A stretch of DNA of 64,000 nucleotides from Strigamia acuminata (GCA_949358305.1 OX442314.1:34033608-34097607); one strand, 5' to 3'; positions 35,420 through 46,699 are shown, counted from the stretch's first letter. Translations and numbers: made by a program. The notes: generated by a model from the sequence alone, not told the origin.

Positions 35420-36805
35420 TTATTTTTTATTTATGAGGGAAGTCAACATTGCTGTTGTTGCAACCTGATTCTGATTTTGCATTTCCCATTTTTTTTCCTC
35501 AAGATCTAAGCGCCTGTTATCCAGCTCTAACTGCTTGCGGCGCAATTCCAAATCTTCCTTCTTTAATTCAAATTCTTGGTCATGAATCTGTTGTTTTACC
35601 CTCAACTCATCTTTAGATTTCTCAGCTAGATAACTCCATACTCCTTCATCTTGTTTTTGGGTACGTCTACGTTTTACAGCTGGCTTTGTATGTATTCTTT
35701 TCTGTTCTTGATCATCATCATCTGCCAATGAGGATGAGGATGACATCAACTCCTTCCTTTTTTGCATCTGGTCATCAATTACTACTTCTAGTATTTGATC
35801 GGGATTTGATTCATCTTCGTTTTCTTCTATAACTCGGTTTCTACCGCTGGTCAAATTTCTCAAAGCAGCATTTCTTATTTCCTGCACCTGATCTGCTTCA
35901 ACTTTTTTGTTTTTGGTAACATCTTTAGAACTCCGCCCAGGCTTTTGTAATTTCATCGCTGCCTCTAATTCCACCAATTGTAGATAATTGTCCCAAACGG
36001 TCATCAATTGTTGCATTTTTGTGCCCCATGCGGTCTTAATTCGTTCGCGGCCGCTCTCAGTAGCTTCTTCAGAATCATACCGCTTAAAATCCACAACTCC
36101 CTTTAGCATGTGTGTCTTCAATAACCGCACACTACAGGACTCAAATCTATAGCAAAAGAAAAAACAGAAATTTTTTAAAATAAAATATGTGTTCAATTTG
36201 TAATGAAATAAAAGCTGGTTTTGCTGCACGAAATAAACGTTGAATTTATTTGCACTTGATTCGTTTTCTACTGGTGTCGTTTAAACACTAATTTTGTACA
36301 CATTTTCATTTGTTTGTTACAAAAATCTCAACTGTTCGACTACATATTTTGGTCGTATATCATCTATATTTTTATACATTGTTACAACAAAGCGCTGCAT
36401 TGTATTATTATAAACGCGTACGTTTACTAATTAATTTAATTGCTTTTAAATACAAAATGTTCAACGTTTGATTGATTCACAACACGACAATATAAAAATA
36501 AAATATTTTTAAGCACACTAATAAAAAGAGTATCTTAAAATTGATATATTTACATAAAAGTTGAAATGGAAGACTTTACAACAAAATGAAAACAACTTAA
36601 ATTTCCACGTGCACCAGCTGAAACAACAACAATTCTTATTAAAAAAATCAATTTACCTTTTATTTTCGCAGATCAAATTAGATCTGACTTTTTCCCACAA
36701 TTCTGCCTCTGTGGATTCCACATCAAGACAGATGCAATTAAATAATTCTTCAATTGCTTGCAGATTTTCTTCCTCACAAAATCGAAATCGTTTACCTCCC
36801 GCCAT
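35420..36805 (-). CDS. Harbinger-associated Myb/SANT-like DNA-binding protein
   Basis: Two minus-strand exons (36805-36657 and 36146-35420) join across a 510-nt intron (GTAAAT...TATAG) into 291 residues. The N-terminus has the tryptophan-poor SANT-like pattern (RFRFCEEENLQAIEELFN ... ELWEKVR...) that continues in exon 2 (LKTHMLKGVVDFKRY...). The C-terminal half is charged and ends in a predicted coiled coil rich in Lys, Glu, Arg and Leu (about residues 215-275). A basic stretch KRRRTQK could be a nuclear signal. The partner transposase is convergent. I chose this start because it gives the only ATG that opens the SANT region with a proper donor. Confidence 0.82.
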
Positions 36806-37149
36806 TATTATTGCTGACAGTACAATTCCTTCACATGTAATGGAAGAACAAATCCCTATGCAAAAGAAAATAAAAATCTGTAATTTTACTAATTTGTCAG
36901 TTTTCAGACATGAAATTCTCTTCCAGTTTATTTATTTGCCTACCTGGAATGATTTTAGTTGTTTCTATCCTTTGATGACAGAAAGAAATTGTGTTTGAGA
37001 CTGAATGTTGAAATAGGTCAGGCAGCCATTTTGAATTTCCATCAGCACTATCAGCGCCATTTGCAATTGTGGGAGGAGCTTCAAATAGTGTTAAGCGATC
37101 TGATTGGCTCCCTTATTTTATAAAATAGTGTAAAAGTTGAGGAGTTACG

Positions 37150-37389
37150 TTATGTTATAAGTCCATTTTTATAATTATGAGCTTGTAACTCATAATTATA
37201 AGGATTAATTGGCAACCTCAAACTCACTGTTATGTTATAAGTCTATTTTTATAATTATGAGCTTGTAACTCATAATTATAAGGATTAATTGGCAACCTCA
37301 AACTCACTGTTATGTTATAAGTCCATTTTTATAATTATGAGCTTGTAACTCATAATTATAAGGAACAATTGGCAACCGCAAACTCACTA
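37150..37389. repeat. Three tandem copies of the Harbinger TIR (80-bp period)
   Basis: Copies start at 37150, 37230 and 37310, each with TTATGTTATAAGTC...ATTTTTATAATTATGAGC...GGCAACC..AAACTCACT. Only the outermost copy carries the GGCAACCGC seen in the left TIR. The inner two have GGCAACCTC. Confidence 0.9.
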
Positions 37390-38595
37390 GTTTCTAAGCC
37401 AATTATATTTTTTATAGCTTTAAATGTTTATCTGTATTTATATACAGTATTTTAGATTAATTACTAATTCAAGACACAATTAGAAGAATGGCCAATATAA
37501 GTGTTAGAATGGCAACAGATATTTCAACTGTTAATGTCAATGTAAATGAATTGTCACTGCATAATTATCCCATCGAAAAAAGTGCGAGATCATTATAATT
37601 GTAATGGCAAGAACATCATTGCTTTGTATTTATCCTTGTATAGGTTCACTTTATCTTTACATTAAATTTAAGCCTATGCATCAGTTGTATGATCTTGACA
37701 ATAATTCGCCAACAATACACCGAGTGAATAATGTAAAGGCTTACCAACATCTTCACGAGAATTGGACATATCATGAAAACTTGATTTCATTGTGCCCAAT
37801 CCTCTATTTCTTCTAGTCTCGTCACAAACTACTGTTAATCAGACCATCACCTCTTCCAGCACTGTTTAGAAACTGAAGAAACTCCTCAATGTGCAAATAA
37901 TCACATGTGGTAAATGCTGCACTCATATTAGAATGCAGTCTTACAATACCTCAATCAGAAAACCAGAGCTCTCTTCTAGCTAGTTTGTGGCTTAATATAA
38001 GATCAACAAACTACCCAGGGGTGACCACGAGGAGGTAGAGAGTTGGATTTTACACCCCCAAATTCAAAATTTGAAAACTTATAAATATAAAAACGTAAAA
38101 TAAAAAAAATTAACAAAAATTATACCATTGATCACCAAAAAATAAAGTATTTGCAATAAGTCGTTTAGAAAAAGCATAACCGTAACAATTACTTGTTCTC
38201 GTCAGCCGCCATTTTCTTTCTCAACGGAACAAAAAAGTGAGCACTTGGACTTTCTAGAACAACTAAAAAGAAGTAGTCCCCTTAATAACTATAAATATAT
38301 ATAGAAAATACTCACCTATGATGAATTATTATTCTAACATGCCGCTCATTGCGGTATTAAGCTGAAATCAAAGCTCCGAATCAAGGTTGTTTCGAAAGCT
38401 GCATGAAAACCGATGGAAGTGGTGGAGAAATCACGTGATAGATGTAGCCTCGAATCCAAGTGGCAATACGCTCTCTAGTGGCGGGAATTTAAAATAAACT
38501 TACAAGTTAATACGTATCTTGAACGTGTCTTGAACAGCTGTATAAAGACTTGCACGACTGTTCTGTGAACATTCCAAACAACAGATTGTCCAGAC
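37390..38595. other. Intergenic sequence upstream of SMN
   Basis: No gene was recognised in 37390-38000. The last few hundred bases before 38596 should contain the SMN promoter and 5' UTR. Confidence 0.35.
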
Positions 38596-39297
38596 ATGGC
38601 TGCCAATCGATTTCTTTCGGTACACGACGAAGTTTGGGACGACAGCGCGCTGATCAACGCCTACGACGCCGCAATCTCTAACGCAAAGAAGAAAATCAAG
38701 AACCGGGCCACGAATAGCAATAGTTCAGACACCCAAGCAAAAATCCAAACAAAAAAATCGAAGAAAGCGACGAAGAAGACTAAGAATATCCAAACGTGGT
38801 CAATCGGCGACGAATGCCAAACCGTGTACAGTAAAGACGGGCTTTGGTATGCGGCGGCGATTAAAAGCATAAACGCTGAAGACGACACCTGTGTCGTCGA
38901 ATTTAGTGGTTACGGCAATACGGAAGTCGTGAATTTGTCTTCACTGACAACGAAAATTTCCGAAAATAAAGAATTGGATAATTGTGCGCCGACTGAAGAC
39001 GGAAATGAAGCGAAATGTGCGCCGACTGTAGACGGAAATGAAGCGAAATGTGCGGCGACTGTAGACGGAAATGAAGCGAAATGTGCGCCAAGTGGTCCTT
39101 TTGGAATTCCTTTTCCTCCACCGTCGTTTGGCTTCCCGCCGATAGGAGGAATGCCACTGGTACCGTCAATACCGGTGCCATTTTTAGACGCACGCAATCC
39201 CGACGATGTGCTGGCGTCAACTCTGATGGCGTGGTACATGAGTGGATACCACACTGGTTTTTACCAAGCGACGCAGCAATTAAAAGATAAAAGATAA
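38596..39297 (+). CDS. SMN: Survival motor neuron protein (SMN)
   Basis: Intronless, 233 residues from an ATG in good context. SMN with Gemin2 and other Gemins loads Sm proteins on spliceosomal snRNAs in the cytoplasm and concentrates in nuclear gems. The Gemin2-binding helix is WDDSALINAYDAAI (about residues 14-28), followed by a lysine-rich stretch and a Tudor domain (about 68-117: TWSIGDECQTVYSKDGLWYA...SGYGN). A proline-rich segment lies at about 165-195, and the oligomerising YG box is LMAWYMSGYHTGFY near the C-terminus. Between Tudor and the Pro-rich region are three to four 11-residue repeats (CAPTVDGNEAK) from a 33-bp tandem repeat. A solo gypsy LTR lies 107 bp past the stop. Confidence 0.95.
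   Translation: MAANRFLSVHDEVWDDSALINAYDAAISNAKKKIKNRATNSNSSDTQAKIQTKKSKKATKKTKNIQTWSIGDECQTVYSKDGLWYAAAIKSINAEDDTCVVEFSGYGNTEVVNLSSLTTKISENKELDNCAPTEDGNEAKCAPTVDGNEAKCAATVDGNEAKCAPSGPFGIPFPPPSFGFPPIGGMPLVPSIPVPFLDARNPDDVLASTLMAWYMSGYHTGFYQATQQLKDKR
38985..39094 (+). repeat. 33-bp coding tandem repeat in SMN
   Basis: Three full units of TGTGCGCCGACTGTAGACGG..., with a fourth partial, keep the reading frame and give the CAPTVDGNEAK peptide repeat. The copies differ by one to three bases. Confidence 0.9.
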
Positions 39298-39404
39298 ATT
39301 TGTATTTTAATGTAAATAAATAAATTTGCTAACATTTTCTACTGTTATTGTCAATATTTATCGAAACTCTACTTTTCATTAATTAAGGAAATAAAATAAG
39401 GAAC

Positions 39405-40027
39405 TGTGAGTGTTTGGACGGTCGCCACGTGGTCGGGGGAGAGCCACGAGGCGCTGGACACAACACACACGATAGAATTCACTCCGAAATACACAAGAGA
39501 CACAAGTTTAGTTTAAGGTAAGCTTTATTGATGTCTAGGGGTATGATGTGGTGTCTCCCAGTGCATTTCCCAATGCGACGGCTGCGAACAGCCGTCCCTA
39601 ACAAGACCGCGTGGCACGGCGGCCAATGGCCGCCATGACACACGTGGTCGGAATACCGTTTAGCCATGTCGCCGCTACGTTCACGGAGAACGCAGGACGG
39701 ACATGGGGAACGTGGACTATCAAGTCCCGGCGGGCGACAGAGTCGCTACGCCAACTGGATTCGTCATTGCCGCCAGCGTGGAAGAGCGATCGTGGAAGCG
39801 ACCGTTCGCCATGCTGGAAGTTAGAGAACTCTCTTGGGCCTCTGCGGGGCCCACCACTTCCGGAAGGGGCACTTCCGGTTCCCAATTGGCCGGGCCAACG
39901 ACCATCAGCTCCACCTGGTGCGGGGGTCCGCAACAGGTGCGCGCGAGAAACACACGAGGTGCGCGAGAGCCGTGGAAGCGCCGTGTGTTGCAGGCAAGTG
40001 AGCGGACTGAGCGGGCAGCCGGTCACA
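39405..40027 (-). mobile_element. Solo gypsy LTR, 623 bp, with 4-bp TSD
   Basis: Inverse of the LTR family at 51201 and 61415: it begins TGTGAGTGTTTGG and ends CCGGTCACA. It is flanked by GAAC on both sides (39401-39404 and 40028-40031). Length equals that of the intact element's LTRs, but the sequence is clearly diverged. No internal sequence remains, so it is the product of LTR-LTR recombination. Its insertion point is just past the SMN 3' end. Confidence 0.92.
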
Positions 40028-40069
40028 GAACAATATACAAGTATGTACACAAACAAATGCTCTTTGATG

Positions 40070-40260
40070 TTGCCCGGTTCTCATCGGTTTCACCAGCCCG
40101 TCGACCGAAAGGAAGGACTATACAGATTACTATTACTACGATCACATCCAAGATCCCATGGACCTTAAAACCATTGCCAACAAAATCAAATATAAAAAAT
40201 ATTGCCTCCGAGAACTGTTTTAATTTTGTTCAAACAATGTTCTCGTTGATTTATTGTTAG
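40070..40260 (+). pseudogene. Bromodomain fragment (TAF1- or GCN5-like)
   Basis: With frame changes the plus strand reads HRFHQPVDRKE, then YYDHIQDPMDLKTIANKIKY and a shifted NFVQTMF. This matches the ZA loop and helix A of a bromodomain (F..PV...YY..I..PMDL.TI). It could be bromodomain 2 of TAF1, related to the fragments at 28220 and 30950, or a GCN5/polybromo type. Stops and shifts rule out function. Confidence 0.55.
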
Positions 40261-40369
40261 CACATGTTTTACGTTGTTTGTCAGCGTTTTTTTTTTTACT
40301 GTTAAAATTTGATAAAACCTTCCTTGTTGTTTACAAGATTAAACATTGTTTCCTTTTTAGTATACTCCC

Positions 40370-40624
40370 GTGTTTAAGTCCTGGCACTCACGTTTTAATA
40401 GAGTTGTTGGTGCAAGCCATGTGGGGTTGTACACAATGTTTGTGGCACTGCAGAGGGAGCAAGCCGACACAGAGGACACGTATGCGGCCATCGCACGTGG
40501 GGTCAAAAACCCCACAGCAAGTCGTATAAACCGCTTGCGTGAGAACCAGATCCGGCGGCTGATGGAGGATAGGGGCAACCAGGATGTGTTGGATTTCCTA
40601 TGCTCCATGGCCCTCAACCACTGA
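40370..40624 (+). pseudogene. MULE transposase C-terminal fragment
   Basis: The frame has WHSRFNRVVGASHVGLYTMF and then ALQREQADTE, resembling the conserved GWH..F...G..HP.IY.FI..L..EQ end of FLYWCH-type MULE transposases. No catalytic domain lies upstream in frame and the ORF lacks an ATG near its start. TIRs were not located. Confidence 0.5.
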
Positions 40625-41647
40625 CTGTCTATTTAATCTGAAATATTTCATTCCATTATTCATTATTCACTATTCACTTTCCTGCGTCGCTCTTTTTAGC
40701 CATCCGTCTTCTCAGCGTTGCTCTTCTTAGCCATCCGTCTTCTCAGCGTCGCTCTTTTCAGCCGTCGGCTTTACAAGATTGCTCTTACAAGCGACGCTCT
40801 TCTTAGCGTCGCTATTAAAAGCCTTCTTCATTTTCACAACAACCGGCCCGACTGGGACAGTGAATAAATTTATTCAATTCAATACTTGGGATATTGAAAT
40901 TGCAGCATTGTACCCTTTCTGTGAACGGCCATACCATGCTGATCACCTGTTTCCATTATAAATCTCCAACATTTTGGTCAGGTTATTCAAATTCTAATTG
41001 GATTTTAAGGAAACTGCGGTAGACTGCATTCTAATGTATGAGTGCAGCATTTACCACAGAATATCTGCCAACTTATAAACTGTTAATATTAAACCTCGAA
41101 CACCTAGAATTTAAAGGGGCAAATACATCAACACAGCAGGGGTCGACAAATACCGGGCGCCAGGTGCCATGGTGCCTAAAAATTGTTGCTTGACTCATAG
41201 ATTTTCAAAGATTTAAAATAGATGTTTTTGGTTTTGTCAACCATCAGAAAACCAGAGCTCTCTTTTAGCTAAGTTGCTGTTTTGCCTAGCTAGTAAAAGG
41301 TTATGAAAACATTTTGTGTCCAACAGACTTTAAATCATTTTGACTTGGTTTTCATTAACCAAGAAGAACCCCCAGAGAGAAGTGCCAAAACATCACAGGA
41401 TGTGTAGAAATACCAAATACTGCAAACACCAAAGATTTTTCGCCATTCATCTGATCGTCAAAGCTTTGATGCATTATTAATGTTATTTTATGCATACTCG
41501 CATCTGGCACAAGTAAGCCACTGTACAAGTTCAATAGATTCATTCTGTATATTTATTTGTCACATGTTTTGGCTAAGAGAATCCATATGTACTTCCATAG
41601 CAATGTACTGTATTTGTCCTATATTGTATATTTTGACTGAATTAGCA
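40625..41647. other. Repeat-derived intergenic sequence
   Basis: 40680-40810 has loose repeats of GCGTCGCTCTTTTTAGCC / CCGTCTTCTCAGCG. About 41138 begins CAGGGGTCGACAAATACCGG, like the end of a hAT element. No gene is supported. Confidence 0.4.
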
Positions 41648-41652
41648 CTCAG

Positions 41653-41947
41653 TGTAAAAACTGTCGTTTAAAAGTGACGAATTGGAGGTGGCGCCATGTT
41701 TGGTCACCAGGGGTCACTTCTGTGGCCCCCTTTTGTAAAACGGGTCATTCTATTTCTTTGTATAAAGGGGGGACGAGGCTATAAATTAGCATATCCTGTT
41801 TGAATAAAATTAGTGTTCAATGTAACTCCAAAGTGTACGTGTGCCTTTATTGTCAATCTAACAAAATCAGTTTCAATCCTTTGTCATCTGCTTTCTAAAG
41901 TTAAGTTAGTTATTTCCAAATACAAATTCGAATTGCTAGTAGCAACA
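41653..41947 (+). repeat. 5' LTR of the BEL/Pao element
   Basis: Starts TGTAAAAACTGTCG and ends TAGTAGCAACA. TATAAAGGGG near 41761 is a candidate TATA box, and AATAAAA at about 41804 is a candidate poly(A) signal. Confidence 0.9.
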
Positions 41948-42002
41948 TATGGTGCCGAAACCCGGGAAATAATTAGTAAAAACCAGGAAAAGTTTGAGTG
42001 TA

Positions 42003-44918
42003 ATGGCTGATTTAGAAAAAAACCGTCGACAAAGAGAAGCAGCGCGGACGAATATTCGCAACATCTTCAGCACGTTGAAAAACGAGTTGAAGCAGGATCC
42101 GGTCAACGAAGTGAAGTTATTGTGCATCCAGGCACAACTGCAGTCAAAGTGGCCGAAAATCGAAAAACTAGACATTCTTGTGGCCGACCAAATAACCAAC
42201 ATCGATGAAGTTGCAGAAGACACGATGGCGGCCGAAGAATTCCAAGACGAGCTGCTTGCTGCCAAGATAACCCTCGAAGCCACGCTGAAGGAGATCGCAT
42301 CTGTAAAAACGCAAGTACAAAATCCAAATTTACCGATTAATAATCCTCTCGTACCACCACCCAACCCGAATCAACAATGCGCGAGTATGAAACTACCCAA
42401 GCTGGAAGTAGTGAAGTTTCAAGGAACGCCCGAGACGTGGACACGATTCTGGGCAAACTTCCAGCTCAGTGTGCACAACAACACTTCGCTTCCCAAAACG
42501 GCGAAATTCGTTTACTTGCGGTCGATGGTCGAGGGATTGGCGGCCAACGCGATAAGTAGCTTGACGGTGACCGACGGAAATTACGACAGCGCGATCGATT
42601 TGCTGACCAATCGATTTGGTAAACCCGATTTAATCATCAATGCTCACATGCAGAAATTTCTTGAAATGAAACCAGTGAAGAATGCGAACGATATTGTTGC
42701 TTTGCGTGAACTGTACGATTTTTGTGATTTACATATAACCAGTTTGGAGAATTTAGGAGTAGATGCCTCGACATTTGGAGCGCTTTTGGGACCGATTTTG
42801 GCTCGTGCAACCCCTGACTCGATGCAACACGATTTTGCGAGGCCAAGAGGTGACACACCGTGGTCAATGAAAGATTTTTTGAGTTTTTTCAAGTTTGAAG
42901 TCACGATGCGCGAGAGAACCAAAGCGACAAACGATAGAAGCGATACGAACGAAAAGAAGGACACTCCAGCTGTCAAGAAACAAGAAGAGGTATACAAGAA
43001 GTTCACCAATAAATCTAATCCGAATGGTTCCGCTTCAGCATTATCAGCGATTGTGTACAAGTGCACATTTTGCAACAAGACCGAGCATTCAAGTCCTGAT
43101 TGCCCGCTTACCATCGAGGAACGAAAGGAAGCTTGCAAGAAAGCGAGGAGGTGCTACCGATGCCTCAAAGAAAACCACATCTCGAGAATGTGCAAATCGA
43201 AATTTAAATGCAAGAAGTGTGAACGCAACCATCACACGTACATATGCGATACGGAGGTCGTGAAGGAGCCGGAAATCACCAAAACATCAGCTGTCGCCAA
43301 CCAGGAGGTTCAAGAGTCGACGTTAATGTTGCAGATCCTCGTAGTCGAAGCTTGTGGAGCAACAAAGAAAAGAAAAGTGCAGTGTTTTCTCGATGGCGGA
43401 TCGCAGAAAAGCTTTATAACCGAACGATTGTCGCGAGAATTGGGTTTGGAGCAGATTGGAGAACAGAACATTGCATTGTTAACGTTTGGGGAGACTGAAC
43501 CCACTATTACGAACAGCAAGCGTGTGAAATTTACCCTTAACAATTGCTTTAACTCTAATTACAGTTTAGAACTCGAAGCAATGGAATCACCGTGGATTAT
43601 GGAGTCGGTGAGGGGGAGAACTGATCCGAGAATCATACGCGAATTGGAAAAAAGAAATATTACTTTGGCCACCGATAAAAACATTCAATTTGATGATGGA
43701 ATTTCAATTTTAATCGGTTGTGATAATTTTTGGAAGGTGACAACTGGCCGACAAGAACGAATCGAAGAGAAGTTGATGGCAATCGAGACTGTATTCGGAT
43801 GGACACTACATGGAGCCACGAAAGGAGCAGAGAAAACCGTGTCCACTCTGGTTAGAGTAAATAAGGTTGTAGTTACTGACCATTTAAATGAACTTCTAGA
43901 ACGCTTTTGGAGTCTCGAGTCTGTCGGCATCAAGCACGAAACGGTGGAACAGGGCGTGGACGACTTAAACACGATGGAACAATTCGGCAAGAGTATCAAA
44001 TGGGTGAACGATCACTACGAGGTCGGGTTACCATGGAAACTCAACAGGAAAGAACTCGACGACAACCGCGAAGTAGCCAAAAAGCGATTTTGGAGCTTGG
44101 TGAATCGTTTTCGAAAAAACCCGAAGTTGTACCTGGAATATAAGAAGGTGATCGATGAACAACTGCTAACTGGTATTGTTGAGAAGGTTCCAAGCGTGAG
44201 TACATCAAATACGATTTATTATATTCCACATCGACCTGTGATTGACGAAACGCGCACGACAACAAAGCTGCGTATTGTTTATGACGCGTCTTCGCACGCG
44301 AAAGGGAGTTTTTCCCTCAACGACTGTCTCGCATCAGGGCCAAATATGTTACCTAAATTGACTAATGTGATTTTGAAATTTCGAACGGGCAAATACGGGA
44401 CGATTGCGGACATTGAAAAGGCGTTTCACCGGATCCATCTGAAGGAGGACGAGCGTGATGTTACGCGTTTCTTCTGGCTGGAAGAAGACTGGAATGGCGA
44501 AGACTCTGTGGAGTTAATCGAATTGCGACAGACTCGAGTGCTCTTTGGCGCAAAACCAAGTCCGTTCCTGCTCAACGCCACGGTGAAGCAACACGTGGAA
44601 AAGCACAAAGAAGAGTTTCCAGACACGTGCGAACGTTTGAAGGAAGATTTGTATGTCGACGACTTTGTTAATAATACGAACACCACAGAAGAATCCGTCC
44701 GAGTTTATCGTGAAAGTACTGAAGTTATGAAGAGGGGTAATATGAAATTGACAAAATGGCGATCGAGCGACCCCGAATTAAGAAAATTGATTATTCACGA
44801 CGATCCGAAGTCAGAAGAACTGGTGTTAAAGAAAGAGGCCAAAGTGCTAAGAGAGCGGATAAGGAATTACGTGTGTTTTTTGAGAATGTATTACCAGAAC
44901 AACTTCAACGATTTTTGA
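42003..44918 (+). pseudogene. BEL/Pao Gag-protease-reverse transcriptase polyprotein, truncated
   Basis: One long frame of about 970 codons. In order: a coiled Gag N-terminus; a DUF1759-like Gag region (MKLPKLEVVKFQGTPETWTR); Cys/His clusters (about residues 355-420: CTFCNKTEHSSPDC, CYRCLKENHISRMC, CKKCERNHHTYIC); an aspartic protease with LDGGSQKSFI (DGG where DSG or DTG is usual); and a reverse transcriptase with RIVYDASS, IADIEKAFH and the catalytic YVDDF. After MKLTKW the sequence joins abruptly to integrase-derived DNA in another frame and ends. Without RNase H and the integrase core the copy cannot transpose alone. The first ATG is at 42003. Confidence 0.9.
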
Positions 44919-45577
44919 GTTCGAGAAAAATAGTTTGGAAATTTATTGTTGAGATTGCGCCGTGGTGGGGTGGCTTCTGGGAGCGCATGGTGCGTTCCGT
45001 TAAAGCAGCATTAAAGAAAACAATTGGTCGCACCTCATTGAATTACGAAGGGCTGACGACTGTATTGATCGAGGTGGAAGCAGTGATTAATTCGAGGCCG
45101 CTCACTTATGTTTACGACGGTCCCACAGAACAGCCACCCTTGACACCGGCACATTTTCTCGTGGGGAAACGATTGATTAGTTTACCAGATGTTCCAACCA
45201 CGGCAAATAAACCTGAAGTTCAAGCGAGTATCTTGCGTGTTTGGAAGCGACGACAACTAATTATTGATCATTTTTGGAGGAGATGGACGAAGGAATATTT
45301 GGTGGAGTTGCGCCAACAGAGAGGAAATTCAAGCGATACGAAATTTCGAGTCGGCGATCTTATCCTAATCGAGGATCAGAATCAACCAAGGCTAACCTGG
45401 AAAATGGGAAGGATAACCGACGTGAAAGTCGGTCGTGATGGGTTAATACGATCTTGTGAGTTGCAGCTTCCGAATCGCACAAAGCTTCGTCGACCGATTC
45501 AACGACTGTGCAACTTAGAAGTCGAATCCGAGTTGGAACGTCCCCGGGAGGGGGGGACTGTAAAAACTGTCGTTTAA
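44835..45577 (+). pseudogene. BEL/Pao integrase C-terminal fragment
   Basis: Frame +2 relative to the polyprotein. It carries AKRADKELRVFFE, then WKFIVEIAPWWGGFWERMVR, the last part of the BEL integrase core, and a DUF5641-like domain (NSRPLTYV, PLTPAHFLVGK, WKRRQ...FWRRW..EYL, VGDLILI). The upstream D-D of the catalytic triad is deleted. The frame stops at the start of the 3' LTR. Confidence 0.88.
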
Positions 45578-45853
45578 AAGTGACGAATTGGAGGTGGCGC
45601 CATGTTTGGTCACCAGGGGTCACTTCTGTGGCCCCCTTTTGTAAAACGGGTCATTCTATTTCTTTGTATAAAGGGGGGACGAGGCTATAAATTAGCATAT
45701 CCTGTTTGAATAAAATTAGTGTTCAATGTAACTCCAAAGTGTACGTGTGCCTTTATTGTCAATCTAACAAAATCAGTTTCAATCCTTTGTCATCTGCTTT
45801 CTAAAGTTAAGTTAGTTATTTCCAAATACAAATTCGAATTGCTAGTAGCAATA
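45559..45853 (+). repeat. 3' LTR of the BEL/Pao element
   Basis: Reads the same as the 5' LTR apart from AATA in place of AACA at the end. Confidence 0.9.
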
Positions 45854-45858
45854 CTCAG

Positions 45859-46699
45859 TGTGTGTTTAGTCAAATTTGATACCAGATAAATCTCGTACGA
45901 GTGGCCGATACGAACAATTCAGCGCATTTTTCGACGAGGGAAATCCACGACGCTGAATCCCGTGGCAACGTTTAAGTAAACTTGTCATCAGTTACGTTAG
46001 CATAAGCCTGTCGAAATTACTTGTTAATATTATTTAAAGTTTTTGTTTGGATTCCTTTCGTATCTTCAGTTGCCCAAGTGACCGACGTATTTTACTTGGG
46101 TATCTGGCATTAACTGGACAACTCCCGCGGAATAGGATCCGATCGGATTGCCTTGCCAATATCCATTGCGAGTATTTTTCGCCCCATAATTTAAGTTGTA
46201 TAGGGAAGTGCCAAATCATCATTTGTGAACATTGTGTTTATTTGTGTCACAATTACACCAATATGGCAACAAGATGTGAAAGAAGACTTGCCTCGAAGGT
46301 TTGGTTATCCTGTAAGGCTGTAAGACAATTAGATGGGACAAACGAGACATGGAAGGAATACAATTTAATTACAATTTAATTACAAGCCTCGTTCAACAGA
46401 ATATTCTTGAGATAATTGTTTCTTGCTTGTCAAATCTTTAGCACAGCACAATTAATTAGATATTATTATGATATTTGTAGTACATATTCATCTTTTTTGT
46501 TTCTGTATTTAAATTCTAGAGAACTTATCAATACTGTCACGCGCACGGACCGTCCCGATGTAATTCGTAATACCGTAATAACGTGACGTAATTATCTTTT
46601 TTCTGATGACCTTTGCGGTCAAATTCAAAGACACAGAGTATCAAAGTAGTTAAAGCATGGATTCTTTTTATTATCATTAAATAACATTTATCCCTTAGC
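45859..46699. other. Intergenic sequence, no gene seen
   Basis: AT-rich, no recognised domain or repeat boundary. Confidence 0.3.

Larger units (their letters stand above)
33986..37387 (+). mobile_element. PIF/Harbinger transposon, apparently autonomous (3.4 kb)
   Basis: Bounded by TIRs of about 80 bp (left begins GTGAGTTTGCGGTTGCCAAT; right end is its inverse) with TA on both outer sides. It contains both proteins typical of the superfamily in convergent orientation: a DDE transposase (34152-35275, +) and a Myb/SANT-like DNA-binding protein (36805-35420, -). Both have intact spliced frames. The right TIR is present three times in tandem. Confidence 0.9.
41653..45853 (+). mobile_element. BEL/Pao LTR retrotransposon, pol-deleted, 5-bp TSD
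   Basis: LTRs of 295 bp at 41653-41947 and 45559-45853 read as identical except at the next-to-last base. The target duplication is CTCAG (41648-41652 and 45854-45858). A primer-binding site TGGTGCCGAAACCCGGGA starts at 41950, and a G-rich purine tract lies at 45547-45556. The internal part is only 3.6 kb. RNase H and the integrase zinc finger and core are missing because of a deletion near 44840-44860. Confidence 0.93.
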
